A stretch of 64,000 nt of DNA. Source: Lamellibrachia columna (lineage: Eukaryota > Annelida > Polychaeta > Sabellida > Siboglinidae). Below, piece by piece: positions 1 to 15,000 of this stretch. The translations under genes were made by a program, and so were the position numbers. The notes beneath the pieces were generated by a model. The model had not been told where the DNA came from. It saw nothing but the letters and a program-made list of their open reading frames with translations, and made no database searches. Position 1 is the first letter of the stretch; each line of letters opens with the position of its first letter. The stretch lies in the NCBI GenBank assembly GCA_963662155.1, contig OY759263.1:39990544-40054543 (forward strand), read 5' to 3'.

Positions 1-3000
1 AGTGTTACCTGACACAAACAGCTGAGAGACTGTTACCTGACTCAAACAGCTGAGAGGCTGTTACCTGACACAAACAGCTGAGAGAGTGTTACCTGACACA
101 AACAGCTGAGAGGCTGTTACCTGACTCAAACAGCTGAGAGACTGTTACCTGACTCAAACAGCTGAGAGGCTGTTACCTGACACAAACAGCTGAGAGACTG
201 TTACCTGACATAAACAGCTGAGAGGCTGTTACCTGACACAAACAGTTGAGAGGCTGTTACCTGACTCAAACAGCTGAGAGACTGTTACCTGACTCAAACA
301 GTTGAGAGGCTGTTACCTGACACAAACAGCTGAGAAACTGTTACCTGACATAAACAGCTGAGAGGCTGTTACATGACTCAAACAGCTGAGAGACTGTTAC
401 CTGACTCAAACAGCTGAGAGGCTGTTACCTGACACAAACAGCTGAGAGACTGTTACCTGACATAAACAGCTGAGAGGCTGTTACCTGACTCAAACAGCTG
501 AGAGACTGTTACCTGAATCAAACAGCTGAGAGGCTGTTACCTGACACAAACAGCTGAGAGATTGTTACCTGACATAAACAGCTGAGAGGCTGTTACCTGA
601 CTCAAACAGCTGAGAGACTGTAACCTGACACAAACAGCTGAGAGACTGTTACCTGACACAAACAGCTGAGAGGCTGTTACCTGACTCAAACAGCTGAGAG
701 ACTGTTACCTGACTCAAACAGCTGAGAGGCTGTTACCTGACACAAACAGCTGAGAAACTGTTACCTGACTCAAACAGTTGAGAGACTGTTACCCGACTCA
801 AACAGCTGAGAGATTGTTACCTGACACAAACAGCTGAGAGAGTGTTACCTGACACAAACAGCTGAGAGAGTGTTAACTGATATAAACAGCTGAGAGACTG
901 TTACCTGACACAAACAGCTGAGAGAGTGTTACCTGACACAAACAGCTGAGAGGCTGTTACCTGACTCAAACAGCTGAGACGCTGTTACCTGACTCAAACA
1001 GCTGAGAGACTGTTACCTGACTCAAACAGCTGAGAGGCTGTTACCTGACACAAACAGCTGAGAAACTGTTACCTGACTCAAACAGCTGACAGAGTGTTAC
1101 CTGACACAAACAGCTGAGAGGCTGTTACCTGACTCAAACAGCTGAGAGGCTTTTACCTGACTCAAACAGCTGAGAGACTGTTACCTGATTCAAACAGCTG
1201 AGAGGCTGTTACCTGACACAAACAGCTGAGAAACTGTTACCTGAGTCAAACAGCTGAGAGAGTGTTACCTGACACAAACAGCTGAGAGAGTGTTACCTGA
1301 TATAAACAGCTGAGAGACTGTTACCTGACACAAACAGCTGAGAGAGTGTTACCTGATATAAACAGCTGAGAGAGTGTTACCTGACACAAACAGCTGAGAG
1401 AGTGTTACCTGATATAAACAGCTGAGAGACTGTTACCTGACATAAACAGCTGAGAGACTGTTACCTGATATAAACAGTTGAGAGACTGTTACCTGACACA
1501 AACAGATGAGAGAGTGTTACCTGATATAAACAGCTGAGAAAGTGTTAACTGATATAAATAGCTGAGAGACTGTTACCTGACACAAACAGATGAGAGAGTG
1601 TTACCTGATATAAACAGATGAGAGAGTGTTACCTGATATAAATAGCTGAGAGACTGTTACCTGACATAAACAGCTGAGAGAGTGTTACCTGACATAAACA
1701 GCTGAGAGAGTGTTACCTGACACAAACAGTTGAGAGAGTGTTACCTGACACAAACAGATGAGAGAGTGTTACCTGATATAAACAGCTGAGAGAGTGTTAC
1801 CTGACATAAACAGATGAGAGAGTGTTACCTGATATAAACAGCTGAGAGAGTGTTACCTGACATAAACAGATGAGAGAGTGTTACCTAACACAAACAGCTG
1901 AGAGAGTGTTACCTGACATAAACAGATGAGAGAGTGTTACCTGATATAAACAGCTGAGAGAGTGTTACCTGACATAAACAGATGAGAGAGTGTTACCTAA
2001 CACAAACAGTTGAGAGAGTGTTACCTGACACAAACAGATGAGAGAGTGTTACCTGATATAAACAGCTGAGAGAGTGTTACCTGACATAAACAGATGAGAG
2101 ACTGTTACTTGACACAAACAGCTGAGAGGCTGTTACATGACTCAAACAGCTGAGAGACTGTTACCTGACTCAAACAGCTGAGAGGCTGTTACTTGACACA
2201 AACAGCTGAGAGACTGTTACCTGACATAAACAGCTGAGAGGCTGTTACCTGACTCAAACAGCTGAGAGACTGTTACCTGAATCAAACAGCTGAGAGGCTG
2301 TTACCTGACACAAACAGCTGAGAGATTGTTACCTGACATAAACAGCTGAGAGGCTGTTACCTGACTCAAACAGCTGAGAGACTGTAACCTGACACAAACA
2401 GCTGAGAGACTGTTACCTGACACAAACAGCTGAGAGGCTGTTACCTGACTCAAACAGCTGAGAGACTGTTACCTGACTCAAACAGCTGAGAGGCTGTTAC
2501 CTGACACAAACAGCTGAGAAACTGTTACCTGACTCAAACAGTTGAGAGACTGTTACCCGACTCAAACAGCTGAGAGAGTGTTACCTGACACAAACAGCTG
2601 AGAGAGTGTTACCTGACACAAACAGCTGAGAGAGTGTTAACTGATATAAACAGCTGAGAGACTGTTACCTGACACAAACAGCTGAGAGAGTGTTACCTGA
2701 CACAAACAGCTGAGAGGCTGTTACCTGACTCAAACAGCTGAGACGCTGTTACCTGACTCAAACAGCTGAGAGACTGTTACCTGACTCAAACAGCTGAGAG
2801 GCTGTTACCTGACACAAACAGCTGAGAAACTGTTACCTGACTCAAACAGCTGACAGAGTGTTACCTGACACAAACAGCTGAGAGGCTGTTACCTGACTCA
2901 AACAGCTGAGAGGCTTTTACCTGACTCAAACAGCTGAGAGACTGTTACCTGATTCAAACAGCTGAGAGGCTGTTACCTGACACAAACAGCTGAGAAACTG

Positions 3001-6000
3001 TTACCTGAGTCAAACAGCTGAGAGAGTGTTACCTGACACAAACAGCTGAGAGAGTGTTACCTGATATAAACAGCTGAGAGACTGTTACCTGACACAAACA
3101 GCTGAGAGAGTGTTACCTGATATAAACAGCTGAGAGAGTGTTACCTGACACAAACAGCTGAGAGAGTGTTACCTGATATAAACAGCTGAGAGACTGTTAC
3201 CTGACATAAACAGCTGAGAGACTGTTACCTGATATAAACAGTTGAGAGACTGTTACCTGACACAAACAGATGAGAGAGTGTTACCTGATATAAACAGCTG
3301 AGAAAGTGTTAACTGATATAAATAGCTGAGAGACTGTTACCTGACACAAACAGATGAGAGAGTGTTACCTGATATAAACAGATGAGAGAGTGTTACCTGA
3401 TATAAATAGCTGAGAGACTGTTACCTGACATAAACAGCTGAGAGAGTGTTACCTGACATAAACAGCTGAGAGAGTGTTACCTGACACAAACAGTTGAGAG
3501 AGTGTTACCTGACACAAACAGATGAGAGAGTGTTACCTGATATAAACAGCTGAGAGAGTGTTACCTGACATAAACAGATGAGAGAGTGTTACCTGATATA
3601 AACAGCTGAGAGAGTGTTACCTGACATAAACAGATGAGAGAGTGTTACCTAACACAAACAGCTGAGAGAGTGTTACCTGACATAAACAGATGAGAGAGTG
3701 TTACCTGATATAAACAGCTGAGAGAGTGTTACCTGACATAAACAGATGAGAGAGTGTTACCTGATATAAACAGCTGAGAGAGTGTTACCTGACATAAACA
3801 GATGAGAGAGTGTTACCTAACACAAACAGCTGAGAGAGTGTTACCTGACATAAACAGATGAGAGAGTGTTACCTGATATAAACAGCTGAGAGAGTGTTAC
3901 CTGACATAAACAGATGAGAGAGTGTTACCTAACACAAACAGTTGAGAGAGTGTTACCTGACACAAACAGATGAGAGAGTGTTACCTGATATAAACAGCTG
4001 AGAGAGTGTTACCTGACATAAACAGATGAGAGACTGTTACTTGACACAAACAGATGAGAGACTGTTACCTGATATAAACAGCTGAGAGGCTGTTACCTGA
4101 CTCAAACAGCTGAGAGACTGTAACCTGACACAAACAGCTGAGAGACTGTTACCTGACACAAACAGCTGAGAGGCAGTTACCTGACACAAACAGCTGAGAG
4201 GCTGTTACCTGACTCAAACAGCTGAGAGACTGTTACCTGACTCAAACAGCTGAGAGGCTGTTACCTGACTCAAACAGCTGAGAGACTGTAACCTGACTCA
4301 AACAGCTGAGAGACTGTAACCTGACACAAACAGCTGAGAGGCTGTTACCTGACACAAACAGCTGAGAGGCTGTTACCTGACTCAAACAGCTGAGAGACTG
4401 TTACCTGACTCAAACAGCTGAGAGGCTGTTACCTGACACAAACAGCTGAGAAACTGTTACCTGACTCAAACAGCTGAGAAACTGTTACCTGACTCAAACA
4501 GCTGAGAGAGTGTTACCTGACACAAACAGCTGAGAGAGTGTTACCTGACACAAACAGCCGAGAGACTGTTACCTGACTCAAACAGCTGAGAGGCTGTTAC
4601 CTGACACAAACAGCTGAGAGAGTGTTACCTGACACAAACAGCTGAGAGGCTGTTACCTGACTCAAACAGCTGAGAGACTGTTACCTGACTCAAACAGCTG
4701 AGAGGCTGTTACCTGACACAAACAGCTGAGAGACTGTTACCTGACATAAACAGCTGAGAGGCTGTTACCTGACACAAACAGTTGAGAGGCTGTTACCTGA
4801 CTCAAACAGCTGAGAGACTGTTACCTGACTCAAACAGTTGAGAGGCTGTTACCTGACACAAACAGCTGAGAAACTGTTACCTGACATAAACAGCTGAGAG
4901 GCTGTTACATGACTCAAACAGCTGAGAGACTGTTACCTGACTCAAACAGCTGAGAGGCTGTTACCTGACACAAACAGCTGAGAGACTGTTACCTGACATA
5001 AACAGCTGAGAGGCTGTTACCTGACTCAAACAGCTGAGAGACTGTTACCTGACTCAAACAGCTGAGAGGCTGTTACTTGACACAAACAGCTGAGAGATTG
5101 TTACCTGACATAAACAGCTGAGAGGCTGTTACCTGACTCAAACAGCTGAGAGACTGTAACCTGAAACAAACAGCTGAGAGACTGTTACCTGACACAAACA
5201 GCTGAGAGGCTGTTACCTGACTCAAACAGCTGAGAGACTGTTACCTGACTCAAACAGCTGAGAGGCTGTTACCTGACACAAACAGCTGAGAAACTGTTAC
5301 CTGACTCAAACAGTTGAGAGACTGTTACCCGACTCAAACAGCTGAGAGAGTGTTACCTGACACAAACAGCTGAGAGAGTGTTACCTGACACAAACAGCTG
5401 AGAGAGTGTTAACTGATATAAACAGCTGAGAGACTGTTACCTGACACAAACAGCTGAGAGAGTGTTACCTGACACAAACAGCTGAGAGGCTGTTACCTGA
5501 CTCAAACAGCTGAGACGCTGTTACCTGACTCAAACAGCTGAGAGACTGTTACCTGACTCAAACAGCTGAGAGGCTGTTACCTGACACAAACAGCTGAGAA
5601 ACTGTTACCTGACTCAAACAGCTGACAGAGTGTTACCTGACACAAACAGCTGAGAGGCTGTTACCTGACTCAAACAGCTGAGAGGCTTTTACCTGACTCA
5701 AACAGCTGAGAGACTGTTACCTGATTCAAACAGCTGAGAGGCTGTTACCTGACACAAACAGCTGAGAAACTGTTACCTGACTCAAACAGCTGAGAGAGTG
5801 TTACCTGACACAAACAGCTGAGAGAGTGTTACCTGATATAAACAGCTGAGAGACTGTTACCTGACACAAACAGCTGAGAGAGTGTTACCTGATATAAACA
5901 GCTGAGAGAGTGTTACCTGACACAAACAGCTGAGAGAGTGTTACCTGATATAAACAGCTGAGAGACTGTTACCTGACATAAACAGCTGAGAGACTGTTAC

Positions 6001-9000
6001 CTGATATAAACAGTTGAGAGACTGTTACCTGACACAAACAGATGAGAGAGTGTTACCTGATATAAACAGCTGAGAAAGTGTTAACTGATATAAATAGCTG
6101 AGAGACTGTTACCTGACACAAACAGATGAGAGAGTGTTACCTGATATAAACAGATGAGAGAGTGTTACCTGATATAAATAGCTGAGAGACTGTTACCTGA
6201 CATAAACAGCTGAGAGAGTGTTACCTGACATAAACAGCTGAGAGAGTGTTACCTGACACAAACAGTTGAGAGAGTGTTACCTGACACAAACAGATGAGAG
6301 AGTGTTACCTGATATAAACAGCTGAGAGAGTGTTACCTGACATAAACAGATGAGAGAGTGTTACCTGACACAAACAGATGAGAGAGTGTTACCTGATATA
6401 AACAGCTGAGAGAGTGTTACCTGACACAAACAGCTGAGAGAGTGTTACCTGACACAAACAGATGAGAGAATGTTACCTGACATAAACAGCTGATAGAGTG
6501 TTACCTGACACAAACAGATGAGAGAGTGTTACCTGATATAAACAGATGAGAGAGTGTTACCTGTTATAAACAGCTGAGAGATTGTTACCTGACATAAACA
6601 GCTGAGAGACTGTTACCTGACATAAACAGCTGAGAGAGTGTTACCTGATTCAAACAACTGAGAGAGTGTTACCTGATATAAACAGCTGAGAGAGTGTTAC
6701 CTGACACAAACAGCTGAGATAGTGTTACCTGATATAAACAGATGAGAGAGTGTTACTTGATATAAATATCTGAGAGAGGGTTACCTGACATAAACAGCTG
6801 AGAGAGTGTTACCTGACACAAATAGATGAGAGAATGTTACCTGACATAAACAGCTGAGAGAGTGTTACCTGATATAAACAGTTGAGAGATTGTTACCTGA
6901 TACAAACAGATGAGAGAGTGTTACCTGATATAAACAGATGAGAGAGTGTTACCTGATATAAACAGCTGGGAGACTGTTACCTGACATAAACAGCTGAGAG
7001 ATTGTTACCTGACATAAACAGCTGAGAGAGTGTTACCTGATATAAACAGCTGAGAGAGTGTTACCTGATATAAACAGCTGAGAGACTGTTACCTGACATA
7101 AACACCTGAGAGAGTGTTACCTGATATAAACAGCTGAGAGAGTGTTACCTGACACAAACAGCTGAGAGAGTGTTACCTGACATAAACAGCTGAGAGAGTG
7201 TTACCTGATATAAACAGTTGAGAGATTGTTACCTGACACAAACAGATGAGAGAGTGTTACCTGATATAAACAGATGAGAGAGTATTACCTGATATAAACA
7301 GCTGAAAGAATGTTACCTGACATAAACAGCTGAGAGACTGTTACCTGACATAAACAGCTGAGAGAGTGTTACCTGATTTAAACAACTGAGAGAGTGTTAC
7401 CTGATATAAACAGCTGAGAGAGTGTTACCTGACACAAACAGCTGAGAGAGTGTTACCTGATATAAACAGATGAGAGAGTGTTACCTGATATAAACATCTG
7501 AGAGAGTGTTACCTGACACAAACAGCTGAGAGAGTGTTACCTGATATAAACAGCTGAGAGAGTGTTACCTGACACAAACAGCTGAGAGAGTGTTACCTGA
7601 TATAAACAGCTGAGAGACTGTTACCTGACATAAACAGCTGAGAGACTGTTACCTGATATAAACAGTTGAGAGACTGTTACCTGACACAAACAGATGAGAG
7701 AGTGTTACCTGATATAAACAGCTGAGAAAGTGTTAACTGATATAAATAGCTGAGAGACTGTTACCTGACACAAACAGATGAGAGAGTGTTACCTGATATA
7801 AACAGATGAGAGAGTGTTACCTGATATAAATAGCTGAGAGACTGTTACCTGACATAAACAGCTGAGAGAGTGTTACCTGACATAAACAGCTGAGAGAGTG
7901 TTACCTGACACAAACAGTTGAGAGAGTGTTACCTGACACAAACAGATGAGAGAGTGTTACCTGATATAAACAGCTGAGAGAGTGTTACCTGACATAAACA
8001 GATGAGAGAGTGTTACCTGACACAAACAGATGAGAGAGTGTTACCTGATATAAACAGCTGAGAGAGTGTTACCTGACACAAACAGCTGAGAGAGTGTTAC
8101 CTGACACAAACAGATGAGAGAATGTTACCTGACATAAACAGCTGATAGAGTGTTACCTGACACAAACAGATGAGAGAGTGTTACTTGACATAAACAGCTG
8201 AGAGAGTGTTACCTGATATAAACAGCTGAGAGAGTGTTACCTGATATAAACAGCTGAGAGACTGTTACCTGACATAAACAGCTGAGAGAGTGTTACCTGA
8301 TATAAACAGCTGAGAGAGTGTTACCTGACACAAACAGCTGAGAGAGTGTTACCTGACATAAACAGCTGAGAGAGTGTTACCTGATATAAACACTTGAGAG
8401 ATTGTTACTTGACACAAACAGATGAGAGAGTGTTACCTGATATAAACAGATGAGAGAGTGTTACCTGTTATAAACAGCTGAGAGATTGTTACCTGACATA
8501 AACAGCTGAGAGACTGTTACCTGACATAAACAGCTGAGAGAGTGTTACCTGATTCAAACAACTGAGAGAGTGTTACCTGATATAAACAGCTGAGAGAGTG
8601 TTACCTGACACAAATAGATGAGAGAATGTTACCTGACATAAACAGCTGAGAGAGTGTTACCTGATATAAACAGTTGAGAGATTGTTACCTGACACAAACA
8701 GATGAGAGAGTGTTACCTGATATAAACAGATGAGAGAGTGTTACCTGATATAAACAGCTGGGAGACTGTTACCTGACATAAACAGCTGAGAGATTGTTAC
8801 CTGACATAAACAGCTGAGAGAGTGTTACCTGATATAAACAGCTGAGAGAGTGTTACCTGATATAAACAGCTGAGAGACTGTTACCTGACATAAACACCTG
8901 AGAGAGTGTTACCTGATATAAACAGCTGAGAGAGTGTTACCTGACACAAACAGCTGAGAGAGTGTTACCTGACATAAACAGCTGAGAGAGTGTTACCTGA

Positions 9001-12000
9001 TATAAACAGTTGAGAGATTGTTACCTGACACAAACAGATGAGAGAGTGTTACCTGATATAAACAGATGAGAGAGTATTACCTGATATAAACAGCTGAAAG
9101 ACTGTTACCTGACATAAACAGCTGAGAGACTGTTACCTGACATAAACAGCTGAGAGAGTGTTACCTGATTTAAACAACTGAGAGAGTGTTACCTGATATA
9201 AACAGCTGAGAGAGTGTTACCTGACACAAACAGCTGAGAGAGTGTTACCTGATATAAACAGATGAGAGAGTGTTACCTGATATAAACATCTGAGAGAGTG
9301 TTACCTGACACAAACAGCTGAGAGAGTATTACCTGACACAAACAGATGAGAGAATGTTACCTGGCATAAACAGCTGAGAGAGTGTTACCTGATATAAACA
9401 GTTGAGAGACTGTTACCTGACACAAACAGATGAGAGAGTGTTACCTGATATAAACAGCTGAGAGAGTTTTACCTGACTCAAACAGATGAGAGAGTGTTAC
9501 CTGATATAAACAGCTAAGAGAGTGTTACCTGATACAAACAGCTGAGAGAATGTTACCTGATATAAACAGATGAGAGAGTGTTACCTGATATAAACAGTTG
9601 AGAGACTGTTACCTGACACAAACAGATGAGAGAGTATTACCTAATATAAACAGCTGAGAGAGCATTACCTGACTCAAACAGCTGAGAGAGTATTACCTGA
9701 CACAAACAGATGAGAGAGTGTTACCTGACACAAACAGCTGAGAGAGTGTTACCTGATACAAACAGCTGAGAGAGTGTTACCTGACACAAACAGCTGAGAG
9801 AGTGTTACCTGACATAAACAGCTGAGAGAGTGTTACTTGATATAAACAGTTAAGATATTGTTACCTGACACAAACAGATGAGAGAGTGTTACCTGATATA
9901 AACAGCTGAGAGAGTGTTACCTGACACAAACAGCTGAGAGAGTGTTACCTGACATAAACATATAAGAGAGTGTTACCTGACATAAACAGCTGAGAGAGTG
10001 TTACCTGATATAAACAGTTGAGAGACTGTTACCTGACACAAACAGATGAGAGAATGTTACCTGATATAAACAGCTGAGAGAGTATTACCTGACACAAACA
10101 GATGAGAGAGTGTTACCTGATATAAACAGCTGAGAGAGTGTTACCTGACTCAAACAGCTGAGAGACTGTTACCTGACATAAACAGCTGAGAGAGTGTTAC
10201 CTGATATAAACAGCTGAGAGAGTGTTACCTGACACAAACAGCTGAGAGAGTGTTACCTGACATAAACAGCTGAGAGAGTGTTACCTGATATAAACAGTTG
10301 AGAGATTGTTACCTGACACAAACAGATGAGAGAGTGTTACCTGACACAAACAGATGAGAGAGTATTACCTGATATAAACAGCTGAGAGAGTGTTACCTGA
10401 CTCAAACAGCTGAGAGAGTGTTACCTGACACAAACAGATGAGAGAGTATTACCTGATATAAACAGCTGAGAGAGTGTTACTGATACAAACAGCTAAGAGA
10501 GTGTTACCTGATACAAACAGCTAAGAGAGTGTTACTGATACAAACAGATGAGAGAGTGTTACCTGATATAAACAGCTAAGAGAGTGTTACCTGATACAAA
10601 CAGCTAAGAGAGTGTTACCTGATACAAACAGATGAGAGACTGTTACCTGATACAAACAGCTAAGAGAGTGTTACCTGATATAAACAGCTGAGAGACTGTT
10701 ACCTGACATAAACAGCTGAGAGACTGTTACCTGACATAAACAGCTGAGAGAGTGTTATCTGATTCAAACAGCTGAGAGAGTGTTACCTGATAAAAACAGC
10801 TGAGAGAGTGTTACCTGACACAAACAGCTGAGAGAGTGTTACCTGATATAAACAGATGAGAGAGTGTTACCTGATATAAACAGCTGAGAGAGTGTTACCT
10901 GATACAAATAGCTGAGAGACTGTTACCTGATATAAACAGCTCAGAGAGTGTTACCTGACATAAACAGCTGAGACAGTGTTACCTGACATAAACAGCTAAG
11001 AGACTGTTACCTGACATAAACAGCTGAGAGAGTGTTACCTGACTCAAACAGCTGAGAGAGGGTTACCTGACTCAAACAGATGAGAGAGTGTTACCTGATA
11101 TAAACAGCTAAGAGAGTGTTACCTGATACAAACAGCTGAGAGAATGTTACCTGATATAAACAGATGAGAGAGTGTTACCTGATATAAACAGCTGAGAGAG
11201 AGTTACCTGACTCAAACAGCTGAGAGAGTATTACCTGACACAAACAGATGAGAGATTGTTACCTGACACAAACAGATGAGAGAGTGTTACCTGATATAAA
11301 CAGATGAGAGAGTGTTACCTGATATAAACAGCTGAGAGACTGTTACCTGACATAAACAGCTGAGAGACTGTTACCTGACATAAACAGCTGAGAGAGTGTT
11401 ACCTGATTCAAACAACTGAGAGAGTGTTACCTGATATAAACAGCTGAGAGAGTGTTACCTGACACAAACAGCTGAGAGAGTGTTACCTGATATAAATAGA
11501 TGAGAGAGTGTTACCTGATATAAACATCTGAGAGAGTGTTACCTGACACAAACAGCTGAGAGAGTATTACTTGACACAAACAGATGAGAGAATGTTACCT
11601 GACATAAACAGCTGAGAGAGTGTTACCTGATATAAACAGTTGAGAGACTGTTACCTGACACAAACAGATGAGAGAGTGTTACCTGATATAAACAGGTGTG
11701 AGAGTTTTACCTGACTCAAACAGATGAGAGAGTGTTACCTGATATAAACAGCTAAGAGAGTGTTACCTGATACAAACAGTTGAGAGACTGTTACCTGACA
11801 CAAACAGATGAGAGAGTATTACCTTATATAAACAGCTGAGAGAGCATTACCTGACTCAAACAGCTGAGAGAGTATTACCTGACACAAACAGATGAGAGAG
11901 TGTTACCTGACACAAACAGCTGAGAGAGTGTTACCTGACACAAACAGCTGAGAGAGTGTTACCTGACACACACAGCTGAGAGAGTGTTACCTGACATAAA

Positions 12001-15000
12001 CAGATAAGAGAGTGTTACCTGACATAAACAGCTGAGAGAGTGTTACCTGATATAAACAGTTGACAGACTGTTACCTGACACAAACAGATGAGAGAGTGTT
12101 ACCTGATATAAACAGCTGAGAGAGTGTTACCTGACTCAAACAGCTGAGAGACTGTTACTTGACACAAACAGATAAGAGAGTGTTACCTGACATAAACAGC
12201 TGAGAGAGTGTTACCTGATATAAACAGTTGAGAGACTGTTACATGACACAAACAGATGAGAGAGTGTTACCTGATATAAACAGCTGAGAGAGTATTACCT
12301 GACACAAACAGATGAGAGAGTGTTACCTGATATAAACAGCTGAGAGAGTGTTACCTGACTCAAACAGCTGAGAGACTGTTACCTGACATAAACAGCTGAG
12401 AGAGTGTTACCTGATATAAACAGCTGAGAGAGTGTTACCTGACACAAACAGCTGAGAGAGTGTTACCTGACATAAACAGCTGAGAGAGTGTTACCTTATA
12501 TAAACAGTTGAGAGATTGTTACCTGAAACAAACAGATGAGAGAGTGTTACCTGACACAAACAGATGAGAGAGTATTACCTGATATAAACAGCTGAGAGAG
12601 TGTTACCTGATTCAAACAGCTGAGAGAGTATTACCTGATATAAACAGCTAAGAGAGTGTTACCTGATACAAACAGCTAAGAGAGTGTTACCTGATATAAA
12701 CAGATGAGAGAGTGTTACCTGATATAAACAGCTGAGAGAGTGTTACCTGATACAAACAGCTAAGAGAGTGTTACCTGATACAAACAGCTAAGAGAGTGTT
12801 ACCTGATACAAACAGATGAGAGAATGTTACCTGATATAAACAGCTAAGAGAGTGTTACCTGATACAAACAGCTAAGAAAGTGTTACCTGATACAAACAGA
12901 TGAGAGAGTGTTACCTGATATAAACAGCTGAGAGACTGTTACCTGACATAAACAGCTGAGAGACTGTTACCTGACATAAACAGCTGAGAGAGTGTTATCT
13001 GATTCAAACAGCTGAAAGAGTGTTACCTGATAAAAACAGCTGAGAGAGTGTTACCTGACACAAACAGCTGAGAGAGTGTTACATGATATAAACAGATGAG
13101 AGAGTGTTACCTGATATAAACAGCTGAGAGAGTGTTACCCGACATAAATAGCTGAGAGATTGTTACCTGATATAAACAGCTGAGAGAGTGTTACCTGACA
13201 TAAACAGCTGAGACAGTGTTACCTGATATAAACAGCTGAGAGACTGTTACCTGACATAAACAGCTAAGAGACTGTTACCTGACATAAACTGCTGAGAGAG
13301 TGTTACCTGACTCAAACAGCTGAGAGAGTGTTACCTGATATAAACAGCTGAGAGAGTTTTACCTGACTCAAACAGATGAGAGAGTGTTACCTGATATAAA
13401 CAGCTAAGAGAGTGTTACCTGATACAAACAGCTGAGAGAATGTTACCTGATATAAACAGATGAGTGTTACCTGATATAAACAGTTGAGGGACTGTTACCT
13501 GACACAAACAGATGAGAGAGTATTACCTGACACAAACAGATGAGAGAGTGTTACCTGACACAAACAGCTGAGAGAGTGTTACCTTACACAAACAGCTGAG
13601 AGAATGTTACCTGATATAAACAGCTGAGAGAGTGTTACTTGATATAAACAGTTGAGATATTGTTACCTGACACAACCAGATGAGAGAGTGTTACCTGATA
13701 TAAACAGCTGAGAGAGTGTTACCTGACACAAACAGCTGAGAGAGTGGTACCTGACACAAACAGATGAGAGAGTGTTACCTGACATAAACAGCTGAGAGTG
13801 TTACCTGATATAAACAGTTGAGAGACTGTTACCTGACACAAACAGCTGAGAGAGTGTTACCTGATATAAACAGCTGAGAGAGTATTACCTGACACAAACA
13901 GCTGAGATACTGTTACCTGACACAAACAGATGAGAGAGTGTTACCTGATATAAACAGCTGAGAGAGTGTTACCTGACTCAAACAGCTGAGATACTGTTAC
14001 CTGACATAAACAGCTGAGAGAGTGTTACCTGATATAAACAGCTGAGAGAGTGTTACCTGACACAAACAGCTGAGAGAGTGTTATCTGACAAAAACAGCTG
14101 AGAGAGTGTTACCTGACATAAACAGCTGAGAGAGTGTTACCTGATATAAACAGTTGAGAGACTGTTACCTGACACAAACAGATGAGAGAGGGTTACCTGA
14201 TATAAACAGCTGAGAGAGTGTTACCTGACTCAAACAGCTGAGAGTGTTACCTGACACAAACAGCTGAGAGAGTGTTACCTGATATAAACAGATGAGAGAG
14301 TGTTACCTGATATAAACAGATGAGAGAGTGTTACCTGATATAAACAGCTGAGAGAGTGTTACCTGACATAAACAGCTGAGATACTGTTACCTGATATAAA
14401 CAGCTGAGAGAGTGTTACCTGATATAAACAGCTGAGAGAGTGTTACCTGACATAAACAGCTGAGAGACTGATACTTGACATAAAAAGCTGAGATAGTGTT
14501 ACCTGATTCAAACAGCTGAGAGAGTGTTACTTGACATAAACAGCTGAGAGAGTGTTACCTGACATAAACAGCTGAGAGAGTGTTACCTGACATAAACAGC
14601 TGAGAGACTGTTACCTGACACAAACAGCTGAGAGACTGTTACCTGACATAAACAGCTGAGAGAGTGTTACCTGACTCAAACAGCTGAGACAGTTTTACCT
14701 GACTCAAACAGCTGAGAGAGTGTTACCTGACATAAACAGCTGAGAGAGTGTTACCTGACACAAACAGCTGAGAGAGTGTTACCTGATATAAACAGCTGAG
14801 AGACTGTTACCTGACATAAACAGCTGAGAGACTGTTACCTGACATAAACAGCTGAGAGAGTGTTACCTGATATAAACAGCTGAGAGATTGTTACCTGACA
14901 TAAACAGCTGAGAGACTGTTACATGACATAAACAGCTGAGAGAGTGGTACCTGACTGAAACAGCTGAGAGAGTGTTACCTGATATATAAACAGCTGAGAG